The notes beneath the pieces were generated by a model. It saw only the letters and a list, made by a program, of their open reading frames with translations. It did no database searches and had not been told where the DNA came from. From an uncultured Pelagibacteraceae bacterium (lineage in GTDB: Bacteria; Pseudomonadota; Alphaproteobacteria; Pelagibacterales; Pelagibacteraceae), in assembly GCA_902515985.1 (NCBI GenBank), contig CABXWY010000002.1, forward strand, positions 1-64,000: a stretch of 64,000 nt of DNA, given 5' to 3'. A program made the translations under genes and the position numbers. Below are positions 1 through 9,211 of this stretch, in pieces; within the stretch, counting starts at the first letter, position 1, and each line of letters opens with the position of its first letter.

Positions 1-721
1 TTCCTAAAGAGGAAACATAAATTTTTCCTGCTATTTTATAACTTTCTATATTTTTCTTTTTTAAAATCTCATATCCAATTTCTCTATAGATTCTTCTTGC
101 AACTAATATTGCAAATCTACTCAAAAATGGTATTTCACTTATAGCACTAAAAGATCTTCTATAAAAAATGTCGGCAAATTTTATTGTGTCTTCTATTGTT
201 TCAAAATCTAAATTTATGTAATTTCTATTTCTATTTTTATCCTCTAATACATCTCTAGCTATATTAGTCAACTGCATTGCAATTCCTAAATCAATCGCAG
301 ACTTTAATGAATTTTTAGATCTGACATTTAAAATCTTGGCCATCATTAATCCAACAGTACCAGCAACTCGATAGGAATATATAATTAATTCCTTTTTTGT
401 ATCAAAAGTTACTTTTTCTTTTAAGTCTGTTTCAACTCCATCAAATAAATCATTTATAATACTAGTATCAATATTAAATTTTTGAATTAGCGAATATATT
501 TTTTTGATGTTTTCATTCTCAAAGTTTTTATTTTCAAAGTCTCTTTTAAATTCATTAAATATTTTTATTTTTTCGTTCAGAGAAAGATCTTGATCAACAA
601 TATCGTCTAATGTTCTACAAAAATCATATAAATCAGAACTGTCTTTATATTTATTTTTTGGTAAAAAAAAACCTGCCCAATTAAATGACTTAGCGTGAAT
701 AGATAAAAGACCCTTAGTCAT
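1..721 (-). CDS. crtB: Phytoene synthase (3' part runs off window start)
   Basis: Manual minus-strand translation MTKGLLSIHAKSFNWAGFFLPKNKYKDSSDLYDFCRTLDDIVDQ...LGIAMQLTNIARDVLEDKNRNRNYI; squalene/phytoene synthase motifs; ATGA overlap with crtI stop. Not in ORF track. Confidence 0.88.
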   Translation of the reverse strand, partial: MTKGLLSIHAKSFNWAGFFLPKNKYKDSSDLYDFCRTLDDIVDQDLSLNEKIKIFNEFKRDFENKNFENENIKKIYSLIQKFNIDTSIINDLFDGVETDLKEKVTFDTKKELIIYSYRVAGTVGLMMAKILNVRSKNSLKSAIDLGIAMQLTNIARDVLEDKNRNRNYINLDFETIEDTIKFADIFYRRSFSAISEIPFLSRFAILVARRIYREIGYEILKKKNIESYKIAGKIYVSSLG

Positions 722-2181
722 CTTAAAATTTTATCAAGAACTTTTGCAGATGAGAGGACACCAGGAACACCTGCGCCAGGGTGAGTTCCAGCTCCCACAA
801 AATAAAGTCCATCATAAATTTCTGATTTATTATGAAATCTAAAATAAGCTGACTGTGAAAATTTTGGCTGTACTGAAAACCCAGAACCATATTTTGTATT
901 TAGATCTTTTTCGAAATAATCAGGCGTTAAATAAAAATCTTCAACAATATTTTTTCTCAAATTTGGCATTAAATCTTTTTCCATTTTATCAGTTACCAAA
1001 TTTTTCATTTTTTCTCCTTCAATTTTCCAATCAATATTAGATTGATTATTAGGAACTGGTACTAAAACATAAAAACAATCATGACCCTCCGGGGCCATAG
1101 ACTTATCTGTAGCTGATGGTCTATGTAAATAATAACTTATATCATTATTTAATTTTTTATTATTAAATATGTCGTCTAAATGTTCTTTGTATTTGTTGCC
1201 AAATTTGATTGTGTGATGTTCAATAGAATCATAAGTCTTTTTAGTACCGAAATAATAAACAAATAATCCCATTGAATATTCCATTCTATTTTTTTTCCAT
1301 TCAAATAGTAAAGAACTTCTCTTATTGCCATTTAATAAATTTTCATATACTGCGGGAGGATCAGCATTACATATAATCTTATCTGCATTTATACTTTTGT
1401 TGTTATCCAATTGAATCCCAGTAATTTTTTTTTCTTTTAAAATTATTTTATTTACTTCGTGGCCTTTGATTATTTTAATTCCTACTTCATTCATTAATTT
1501 TTCTAATCCACTTATAATATTTCCAGTTCCTCCCATAGAGTAATAAATTCCCCATTTTTTTTCTAAATATAAAATTAATCCATAGATTGATGTTGTAGTA
1601 AAAGGGTTTCCACCAACTAATAATGGATGCATACTTAACATCCTCCTCAGCTTTTCATTTTTTACATAAGATGAAACTAAAGAATAAACTGATTTGTAAC
1701 TTTTTAATTTTAATAAAGCCGGTAGTTGCTGCATCATTACAAATGGTTTATCAAATGGTACATCAGAGAGCTCTGTAAAACCTTTATCAAAAATTTTTTT
1801 TGTAAAATTCACTAATTTTGAATAACCTTCAACATCCTCTTTACTCATATTTTCAATCTGTTTTTTCATATCATTTTCGTTTCCTGAATAATTAAATTTT
1901 GACTTATCTTCAAAAACAAATTGATACCAAGTCTGAAGAGGTTTAAGCTTTATATAATTTTCTGGATCTTTTTTAAATAATTCAAATAATTCATTTATAA
2001 GATAAGGAGCGGTGATAACAGTCGGTCCACCATCATAAGTGAAACCATTTTTTTTAAATACTCTTGCCCTACCACCAAGATCTTTATGTTTTTCAATTAA
2101 GGTAACATCATGACCTTTTGCTTTAAGACGGAGTGCTGCAGCAATACCACCAAAACCTGAACCAATAACAATAGAATTCAT
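718..2181 (-). CDS. crtI: Phytoene desaturase
   Basis: GSGFGGIAAALRLKAKGHDVTLIEKHKDLGGRA FAD motif and C-terminal GAGTHPGAGVPGVLSSAKV signature. Confidence 0.93.
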   Translation of the reverse strand: MNSIVIGSGFGGIAAALRLKAKGHDVTLIEKHKDLGGRARVFKKNGFTYDGGPTVITAPYLINELFELFKKDPENYIKLKPLQTWYQFVFEDKSKFNYSGNENDMKKQIENMSKEDVEGYSKLVNFTKKIFDKGFTELSDVPFDKPFVMMQQLPALLKLKSYKSVYSLVSSYVKNEKLRRMLSMHPLLVGGNPFTTTSIYGLILYLEKKWGIYYSMGGTGNIISGLEKLMNEVGIKIIKGHEVNKIILKEKKITGIQLDNNKSINADKIICNADPPAVYENLLNGNKRSSLLFEWKKNRMEYSMGLFVYYFGTKKTYDSIEHHTIKFGNKYKEHLDDIFNNKKLNNDISYYLHRPSATDKSMAPEGHDCFYVLVPVPNNQSNIDWKIEGEKMKNLVTDKMEKDLMPNLRKNIVEDFYLTPDYFEKDLNTKYGSGFSVQPKFSQSAYFRFHNKSEIYDGLYFVGAGTHPGAGVPGVLSSAKVLDKILR

Positions 2182-2232
2182 AATTATTTAATTTATATTA
2201 TTTTCAAAAAAAGTAACTAATTTATAGCTAAC

Positions 2233-2730
2233 TTAGGAATTAATCTTTTTTAACAGATTTTTCGTTTGCTCTAAATCTTTAGAAAATAAATTATCTAACT
2301 TAGATTTATCCACTGATGTGGATATTGCTTTTTTTACAGATTCAACAGCAATTTTTATTGATGTTTTTTTAATATCATTCAAGGCTACTTCTTTGATTTG
2401 TGAAATTTTAGATTTTGCTAAATTTTTTTTAATCTCAGACATTTTATGAAATTTATCATTCATCTCAACTATAAGTTTTTCGCTATCCTCTTTAGCACTA
2501 TCAGAGATTTTTTTAATATCGGATTTCGCACTGTCCAACTTTCCTTGAGCATTATCCAACAAAATTTTTGACTCATCTCTTAGCTTTTCACTTTCGTCAA
2601 TTTCACTTTTGATATCAGAAATAAGTTTATTTAAAACATTATTTACTTTTTGTGGAATCTTAAAATAAATTAGCACGATTACAAAAATAAAAAAAGAAAC
2701 TGCTACCCAAAATGTTGCATCAATTGCCAT
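2233..2730 (-). CDS. atpF: ATP synthase F0 subunit b
   Basis: MAIDATFWVAVSFFIFVIVLIYFKIP N-terminal TM plus coiled coil; position in atp operon; start trimmed from ORF track. Confidence 0.88.
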   Translation of the reverse strand: MAIDATFWVAVSFFIFVIVLIYFKIPQKVNNVLNKLISDIKSEIDESEKLRDESKILLDNAQGKLDSAKSDIKKISDSAKEDSEKLIVEMNDKFHKMSEIKKNLAKSKISQIKEVALNDIKKTSIKIAVESVKKAISTSVDKSKLDNLFSKDLEQTKNLLKKINS

Positions 2731-3310
2731 AATTTTTTTCCTTATTTTTTCTTGATAAGTCTTCAACTATTGCTGATATGCTGCTATTATTTATTTCTTC
2801 ACCAATTAGTTGTTTTATCAAATGTATAGATGTTTCCGTTGCAATTTTGTTAATTTTTTCAGGTGAACTTTTTTTTAATTCAATTATCTCTTTCTCAGCG
2901 TTTTGAATTTCTTGATTTATATCTTTTTCTATTTTCTCTCTCTTCTGATCAATATCTTGTATTATTTTTTTTCGAGCTTCATTAAAATAATTTCTTGCTT
3001 CATTTTTACTATTATTGATTAAAGTTTCATATTCTTTAATTTTATTTTCACTTTCGATTTTTTGTTTTTCAGCAGTTTCTATATTTTCTAAAATTTGTGA
3101 TTTTCTCATTTCTAAATTATTACTTATTTTTGGAAGAACAAATTTAGATAGTATTATAAATAGAGATCCAAAAGTGAGAATTAGCCAAAAAATTTGAGAA
3201 ACCCAAAACTCGGGGTTTAATTGCGGCATACCTTCAGATTCAGCTCCATTTACATTTTTAAAAAATGTTAAGCTTAAAATAAATAGATATAATATTAATC
3301 TTTTATGCAT
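2720..3310 (-). CDS. atpF': ATP synthase F0 subunit b'
   Basis: Second b-type subunit (MPQLNPEFWVSQIFWLILTFGSLFIILSKFVLPKI) between c and b, as in alphaproteobacteria. Confidence 0.87.
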   Translation of the reverse strand: MHKRLILYLFILSLTFFKNVNGAESEGMPQLNPEFWVSQIFWLILTFGSLFIILSKFVLPKISNNLEMRKSQILENIETAEKQKIESENKIKEYETLINNSKNEARNYFNEARKKIIQDIDQKREKIEKDINQEIQNAEKEIIELKKSSPEKINKIATETSIHLIKQLIGEEINNSSISAIVEDLSRKNKEKNYGN

Positions 3311-3313
3311 TAA

Positions 3314-3541
3314 TTAAAATGCAAATAAAATAATCAATGCCACAACCAATCCAAATAAACCAGTAGCTTCAGCTAATGCGAAACCTAATAATAAATTTGG
3401 AAACTGTTTTTGAGCTGCAGATGGATTTCTCATTGCTCCAGAAAGGTAATTTCCGAATATGATTCCAATACCCACTCCTGCTCCAGCTAAAGCTATTGCC
3501 GCCAGACCTGCTCCAATCATTTTTGCTGCTTCTAATTCCAT
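3314..3541 (-). CDS. atpE: ATP synthase F0 subunit c
   Basis: 75 aa hairpin, GAGVGIGIIFGNYL...FALAEATGLFGLVVALIILF. Confidence 0.96.
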   Translation of the reverse strand: MELEAAKMIGAGLAAIALAGAGVGIGIIFGNYLSGAMRNPSAAQKQFPNLLLGFALAEATGLFGLVVALIILFAF

Positions 3542-3557
3542 TATTCCTCCTTTGTTT

Positions 3558-4292
3558 TTAATGGTGTAAATTTAATGCATCGTTTAAATATATGCATGTT
3601 AAAATTGCAAAAACATATGCCTGAAGAAAAGCAACTAATATCTCCAAACCAGTTAATGCAACTGAAAAACTTAGTGGAAGCCATCCACCAACTAATCCGA
3701 GGCTTATAACAAAACCCCCGAAAACCTTCATCATTGTATGCCCAGCCATCATATTTGCAAAAAGTCTTACCGACAAACTAATGGGTCTACTCAAATATGA
3801 TATTATTTCAATAATTACAATTAATGGCAACAAAACAATTGGGACACCACTTGGAACAAATAACTTTAAGTAGCCAAGACCATGTTTAATAAAACCAATT
3901 ACGGTAACCCCAATAAAAATAAATGCCGCTAAAACAAAAGTAACAATTATGTGGCTAGTAACCGTGAAAGCGTATGGCAACATACCCAACATGTTGCAGA
4001 AAAGAACAAACATGAATAGCGAAAAAATGAAACTAAAATATGGTTTCCCTTTTGAACCAGCTGTATCATTAATCATTTTTGAAATAAATAAGTAACTAAG
4101 TTCAGCAAGTAACTGCATTTTACCTGGAACTATTCTCTTTTTTAATGAACCTAAATTAAAGACAATAAGAATAACTAAAGAGCTGATTACCATAAACAAA
4201 CTAGCATTAGTAAAAGAAATATCTATTTGATCTATTTTAATTTCTGGACCAATTCTATAAACATTGAATTGGTGCATTGGATTTGTAGCCAT
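3558..4292 (-). CDS. atpB: ATP synthase F0 subunit a
   Basis: SLSVRLFANMMAGHTMMKV signature. Confidence 0.96.
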   Translation of the reverse strand: MATNPMHQFNVYRIGPEIKIDQIDISFTNASLFMVISSLVILIVFNLGSLKKRIVPGKMQLLAELSYLFISKMINDTAGSKGKPYFSFIFSLFMFVLFCNMLGMLPYAFTVTSHIIVTFVLAAFIFIGVTVIGFIKHGLGYLKLFVPSGVPIVLLPLIVIIEIISYLSRPISLSVRLFANMMAGHTMMKVFGGFVISLGLVGGWLPLSFSVALTGLEILVAFLQAYVFAILTCIYLNDALNLHH

Positions 4293-4298
4293 AATTTA

Positions 4299-4574
4299 TT
4301 ACTTTTGCATGTTCTTTGCAGATCTTATAACATTTAGTATTCCAGCTATAACTCCTACAAAAAAAAATGTTAAAATTAACCATGGTTTAGTACCAAACCA
4401 TGTGTCAAAAATAAACCCAATAATACTACCCACAAGTACTGCGGCGACAAGTTCAGTGCTCATTTTGAAAGCTACTCCTAGTAAAGATGTCTTTTTATCT
4501 CTATTTTTTGAATCATTATCAGAGATTTTTTTTTTTGCAATTTCTAGGCGAGTTTTGAATTTTTCTTTGGCCAT
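4299..4574 (-). CDS. atpI: AtpI / ATP synthase protein I
   Basis: Two-TM AtpI-like protein at the head of the F0 operon. Confidence 0.85.
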   Translation of the reverse strand: MAKEKFKTRLEIAKKKISDNDSKNRDKKTSLLGVAFKMSTELVAAVLVGSIIGFIFDTWFGTKPWLILTFFFVGVIAGILNVIRSAKNMQK

Positions 4575-4576
4575 TT

Positions 4577-7150
4577 TTAAGCGACCATGCTCTCAGCTTT
4601 CTGTAAATCAACGGCAACGAGTTGACTTATTCCTTTTTCAGGCATTGTTACTCCGTAAAGCTTGTTCATCTTTGACATTGTTAAAGCATGATGCGTAACA
4701 ATTATAAATCTTGTTTGAGTAATTTTTGTAAGTTCCTCGAGCAAATTACAAAATCTTGTAACATTTGCATCATCTAAAGGAGCATCTACTTCATCTAAAA
4801 CACAAATCGGAGCTGGATTAGTTAAAAAAACTGCAAAAATTAGAGATAAGGCTGTTAATGCCTGCTCACCTCCAGACAACAATGTAATTGATTGAAGTCT
4901 TTTTCCTGGAGGGCTTACCAATAATTCTAGACCAGCTTCAAGAGGATCATCAGAGTCCACAAGTTCAAGTTTTGCACTTCCTCCATTGAATAATTTTGTA
5001 TAAACCTCATTAAATTTTCGATTTACTTTTTCAAAAGCTTCTAAAAGTCTTTCTCTTCCTTTTCGATTTAATTCATTAATACTATCTTTAAGTTTAGAAA
5101 TTGCATTTGCCAAATCTTGTCTATCGTTTTCCATTTTTTTTATTTCAATTTCATACTTACTTGTTTCTTCATCTGCTCTTAAGTTTACTGAACCTAGCTT
5201 TTCTCTTTCTCTTTTTTTAGCATCTAAAAGCTCCTCTTGCGTTACAGCATCTGGGAATTTATCTTCCGCTTTTAAATTAGAAAAATTTAAAAGATTTTCT
5301 TCCTTTAAGTTCAAATCGGTATCTATTCGATCTAATAAATCATTTCTTCTTTTTTCAAGACCATCTATTGTTGCTGATGAACTTGCTTTTCTCTCTCTGA
5401 TTTCTATTGAAGATTCTTTAGTAATATTTAGGTCATTTCTATAAGTATTTATTTGATTATCAATTTGATCAATTAGAATTTCATTTTCTTTTTTTTCATT
5501 TTCTGAGATTCTTAAATTTTCAGAGATTTGTCCTTTTTTTTCAGCTTGGGTTTGTGGCTGCTTATCCAGCTCTTCTAATTTCTGAATTAGGTTTTTTTTA
5601 CGTTCTTTTAATTCATTGATTTTTTTTTCAGAGTTTATTAATAAGTTTTTCCAACTGTCTATTTCTTTTTTAATCGTATTTATTCTTTCATTTCTTTTAA
5701 TTGACTCTTTTTTTAAATTTTGGTTTTTACTATAACTATCTGCATATATTTCTTGAAGTTTTTTAATATTTTCATTTTTTTCTGAAAGATTGGACAATTT
5801 TTTATCATCATCGTTTTCATTTATTGTTTGTGTTAAAAAACCAATAGTTACTTGACAGGACTCCAATATTTTTAATGCAGCATCATTATTATTATCAATT
5901 ACAAGTTTAATAATTTCATCGATATTATTTCTTATTTCTCTAATTGTTTGCAAGTTCTTTTTAAGATTTTCAGAGCCAAAATTTTTAATAAGATTGTCAA
6001 CTTTTTCCTGTTCTGTATTTAAATTATTTTTTGCAAAATCTAAATCATCATTAGATTTTTTTTCTGTTTCATAATACTTAGAGTCAATATCGATCAGTTC
6101 TTCTTTTTCTTCTTTAAGTCTTTTTTCATTTGAATTAGCATCTATGACTATACTTTTTTCTCTGTCAGTATCATTTTCTAAAATTTTAAATGAATTTTTT
6201 ATTTCTTCAATCTCACTTTTAATTCTTTCATTTTCTTCATCCAAACTCTTTAATTCAAGATTTAATCTCTGTATTTTCGATAAAATTTCAAAATTCTTGT
6301 CTCTAATCGGGTTAACTTTTTCTGTTTCCTCTTTTATTTTTTTTTCAATGGACTCTAGTTTTTCATTAAAATCTTTAACTTCAGTATCTGCTTCATTATT
6401 AATCTCTTTTTCAAGTTTTATCTCATTATCAATATCCCTAAGTTTTAAATAATATAAGCCTGCTTCAATTTTTTTAATATCTTCAGAAATAATTTTATAT
6501 TTTGTAGCTTCCTCTGCTTGTTTTAAAAGATTTTGAAGTTGCTTTTCTTGTTGTCTACGTAATTCATCAGCTCTTTTTAAATTATTTTCAGCAGCATCTA
6601 ATCTTAGTTCAGCCTCGTGCCTTCTAACATGTAATCCTGCGATGCCGGCTGCTTCTTCTAAAACAGCCCTTCTATCAGTAGGCTTTGCAGTAACAAGAGC
6701 TCCAATTCTACCTTGACTAATTATTGATGGAGAGTGAGCACCTGTAGAAAGGTCAGCAAAAAACATTTGAGCATCCTTTGCTCGTACTTCTTTTTCATTA
6801 ATATAAAATTTTGATCCTTTATCCTTTTCTATTTTACGTTTAACTTCAATAGAATCCATATCTTTAAATTGATTTGGACCATCTTTATTTTGATTTGTTA
6901 ATGAAATTACAACTTCAGCCAAATTTTTTGATGGTTTATTAGAAGTGCCAGAAAATATTACATCTTCCATTCCTGATCCTCTCATACTTTTTGCAGATGT
7001 TTCCCCCATGCACCATCTTAAAGATTCTACAATATTTGATTTTCCACAACCATTTGGTCCTACAATTCCTGTCAAACCTTTATCGATTATAAATGTTGTA
7101 TTTTCAGCAAATGATTTAAAACCATTTAGTTGAATTTTTTTAAACTCCAT
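4577..7150 (-). CDS. smc: SMC-family chromosome segregation ATPase, short (857 aa)
   Basis: Walker A GPNGCGKSN, signature LSGGEQALTALSLIFA, Walker B CVLDEVDAPLDDANV; long coiled coil. Confidence 0.92.
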   Translation of the reverse strand: MEFKKIQLNGFKSFAENTTFIIDKGLTGIVGPNGCGKSNIVESLRWCMGETSAKSMRGSGMEDVIFSGTSNKPSKNLAEVVISLTNQNKDGPNQFKDMDSIEVKRKIEKDKGSKFYINEKEVRAKDAQMFFADLSTGAHSPSIISQGRIGALVTAKPTDRRAVLEEAAGIAGLHVRRHEAELRLDAAENNLKRADELRRQQEKQLQNLLKQAEEATKYKIISEDIKKIEAGLYYLKLRDIDNEIKLEKEINNEADTEVKDFNEKLESIEKKIKEETEKVNPIRDKNFEILSKIQRLNLELKSLDEENERIKSEIEEIKNSFKILENDTDREKSIVIDANSNEKRLKEEKEELIDIDSKYYETEKKSNDDLDFAKNNLNTEQEKVDNLIKNFGSENLKKNLQTIREIRNNIDEIIKLVIDNNNDAALKILESCQVTIGFLTQTINENDDDKKLSNLSEKNENIKKLQEIYADSYSKNQNLKKESIKRNERINTIKKEIDSWKNLLINSEKKINELKERKKNLIQKLEELDKQPQTQAEKKGQISENLRISENEKKENEILIDQIDNQINTYRNDLNITKESSIEIRERKASSSATIDGLEKRRNDLLDRIDTDLNLKEENLLNFSNLKAEDKFPDAVTQEELLDAKKREREKLGSVNLRADEETSKYEIEIKKMENDRQDLANAISKLKDSINELNRKGRERLLEAFEKVNRKFNEVYTKLFNGGSAKLELVDSDDPLEAGLELLVSPPGKRLQSITLLSGGEQALTALSLIFAVFLTNPAPICVLDEVDAPLDDANVTRFCNLLEELTKITQTRFIIVTHHALTMSKMNKLYGVTMPEKGISQLVAVDLQKAESMVA

Positions 7151-7157
7151 CAGGAGA

Positions 7158-7739
7158 CTATATCAGCTTTTCTATGGCCTTTTTCAAGTTTTTAAAGTTT
7201 AGAGCTTTTTCAAACTTTTTATCATTTATTATTATCGTAGGAGTAGCATTTATTTTAAATTTATTAGCTCCTTCGATTCGATCCTCTAAAATATGGTCCT
7301 CAATATTTTTATCAGCTAAACATTTTTCAAAATTTAAACCAAAATTTTCATTTTTGATTACATTTTTAAGATTTGAATTCAGTTCTTCAATTGTATTACC
7401 TTTTAACCATTCCTCTTGTTTAAAATATAAAAAATGTAAAATATTTGCTTTTCCATCATTTTTACAGTGCGCCAATTTGGAAGCATTTAAAGCTGCGATA
7501 TCAAGAGGAAAATTTCTAAATTCAATTAAAGCTAAACCTTTGTCAAAAAATTCGTCCTTTAACTTTGGATAAACATCTTTATGAAAATTAGCGCAATGAG
7601 AGCATGTTAATGACTCATAAACTATTAATTTTACCCCCGCATTTATATTTCCTTCAATAATAGGTTTAATTTTATCATCTGCTATCCCATGAGGATTTAA
7701 AAAAAAAAATATAAAAAAAAGTAAGATTTTTATTTTCAT
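7158..7739 (-). CDS. DsbA-family thioredoxin-fold protein, exported
   Basis: Signal peptide, TCSHC (CxxC) motif, NATPTI cis-Pro region. Confidence 0.82.
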   Translation of the reverse strand: MKIKILLFFIFFFLNPHGIADDKIKPIIEGNINAGVKLIVYESLTCSHCANFHKDVYPKLKDEFFDKGLALIEFRNFPLDIAALNASKLAHCKNDGKANILHFLYFKQEEWLKGNTIEELNSNLKNVIKNENFGLNFEKCLADKNIEDHILEDRIEGANKFKINATPTIIINDKKFEKALNFKNLKKAIEKLI

Positions 7740-8218
7740 TTATTTTTAAATAATTTATTTAATTCTAGTAAAGAATTTTTAATTTTTTCATTTTTAATAT
7801 TGGTAATTTTTTTTGTAAATTGATTTTTTGACACATCTTCTTTAATTTCTTTTTTAAATATCTTCTGATTTCCATCGAAAGTGATTAGTTTAATTTTTTC
7901 AACTATTCTTTCATTAAAATACATATTCATTTTTTTAATAATTTCGTTTTTTGAATATTCAATCTCAATTTCATGACCTCTTTTGACCATAATACTTAAT
8001 GTGCTTGTGCTTAATTTATTTGAAGTTTTAAATGATTTTGGATAACAAACCTGAAAAAGATCATCACCAACAATATACCTCCAATTTTCAAGCGTTTCTG
8101 AAAATATATGTCCTTTTTTTTTTAAAATTTTTTTGACTTTTGTTGGTAAAGTATCTTTAAAAGATCTTAGGCCTTGAATGGATCTGTATCTCTGCTTAAA
8201 ATTAGATTTATATTGCAT
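7736..8218 (-). CDS. DUF721 (DciA-like) protein
   Basis: KKILKKKGHIFSETLENWRYIVGDDLFQVCYPKSF; start refined to MQYKSN. Confidence 0.75.
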   Translation of the reverse strand: MQYKSNFKQRYRSIQGLRSFKDTLPTKVKKILKKKGHIFSETLENWRYIVGDDLFQVCYPKSFKTSNKLSTSTLSIMVKRGHEIEIEYSKNEIIKKMNMYFNERIVEKIKLITFDGNQKIFKKEIKEDVSKNQFTKKITNIKNEKIKNSLLELNKLFKNK

Positions 8219-9211
8219 ATGAATACACAAAACATACCAAAAAAAATTCTTTATTGGTACGATAATAATAAAAGATCTTTACCATGGAGAAAGAAAAATA
8301 CAAAAAAAAATCATGAATATTTTACATTAGTAAGTGAATTTATGTTGCAGCAGACACAGGTAAAAACTGTTATTCCATATTTCAAAAGATTTATAAATAA
8401 ATTTCCTAATTTGAGAGCATTGGCTAGAACAAATGAACATAAAGTTTTGAAGTCCTGGGAAGGACTTGGTTATTATTCAAGAGCAATAAACTTAAAAAAA
8501 ACAGCAGCTATTTTGCTAAAAGATTTTGATGGACGTTTACCAAATGACATTGAAAAGCTTAAGACTCTTCCAGGTATAGGTGAATATACATCAAGGTCAA
8601 TTCTAGCTATTGCTCACAATCAACCCTACATACCAATGGACGGTAATGTTGAGAGAATATTAAAAAGAGTTTTTTTACTTAAAACTAAAAAACAAATTTC
8701 AAAAGAAAAATTAATTGAAAAAAAATCTTTTTTTTCCAGTACTCAAAGGTCAAGTGATTATGCTCAAGCTATAATGGAAATAGGAGCATTAATATGCAAA
8801 CCTTCATCACCAATATGTTCTTCCTGTCCATTAATTAATAATTGTAAAGCTTATAAAAAAAAGGATTTTTTAATTAGGACTAGAAATAAGTTAAACAAAA
8901 TTAAATATTTTGAAGCAAAGGTTTATAAGCATAAAAACAAGTATTTATTAGTAAGAAACAAAAAATTTAATTTTTTAAAAAATTTGGTCATTTTTCCAAT
9001 GGATGAAATAGAAAAAAAAAAATTTAAATTATCATTTGCTAAAAAAATAAATATAAAGTTATCGAATATGAATATGAAAATTATTATTAATGAGGAAAAG
9101 AAAAAAAGAATTTTAAAGGATAGTTTTCTTTTGGATAAGTCCAACATTAATAAGTTTATTCTTCCTTCATTTACAAAGAAAATACTTTACTCTTTACCAA
9201 ATTCGCAATGA
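8219..9211 (+). CDS. mutY: A/G-specific adenine glycosylase
   Basis: VSEFMLQQTQVKTVIPYF, LPGIGEYTSRSILAIA, Fe-S cysteines CKPSSPICSSCPLINNC; start refined to MNTQNIPKKILYWYDNNKRSLPWR. Confidence 0.93.
   Translation: MNTQNIPKKILYWYDNNKRSLPWRKKNTKKNHEYFTLVSEFMLQQTQVKTVIPYFKRFINKFPNLRALARTNEHKVLKSWEGLGYYSRAINLKKTAAILLKDFDGRLPNDIEKLKTLPGIGEYTSRSILAIAHNQPYIPMDGNVERILKRVFLLKTKKQISKEKLIEKKSFFSSTQRSSDYAQAIMEIGALICKPSSPICSSCPLINNCKAYKKKDFLIRTRNKLNKIKYFEAKVYKHKNKYLLVRNKKFNFLKNLVIFPMDEIEKKKFKLSFAKKINIKLSNMNMKIIINEEKKKRILKDSFLLDKSNINKFILPSFTKKILYSLPNSQ

Noticed and set aside
855-1040. Plus-strand ORF antisense to crtI, and similar 60-100 aa ORFs elsewhere (e.g. 3015-3197, 4264-4698, 6144-6452, 7174-7572, 8923-9147, 17136-17414, 41494-41955)
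   Set aside because: Shadow ORFs opposite well-supported genes with low-complexity translations typical of AT-rich DNA.
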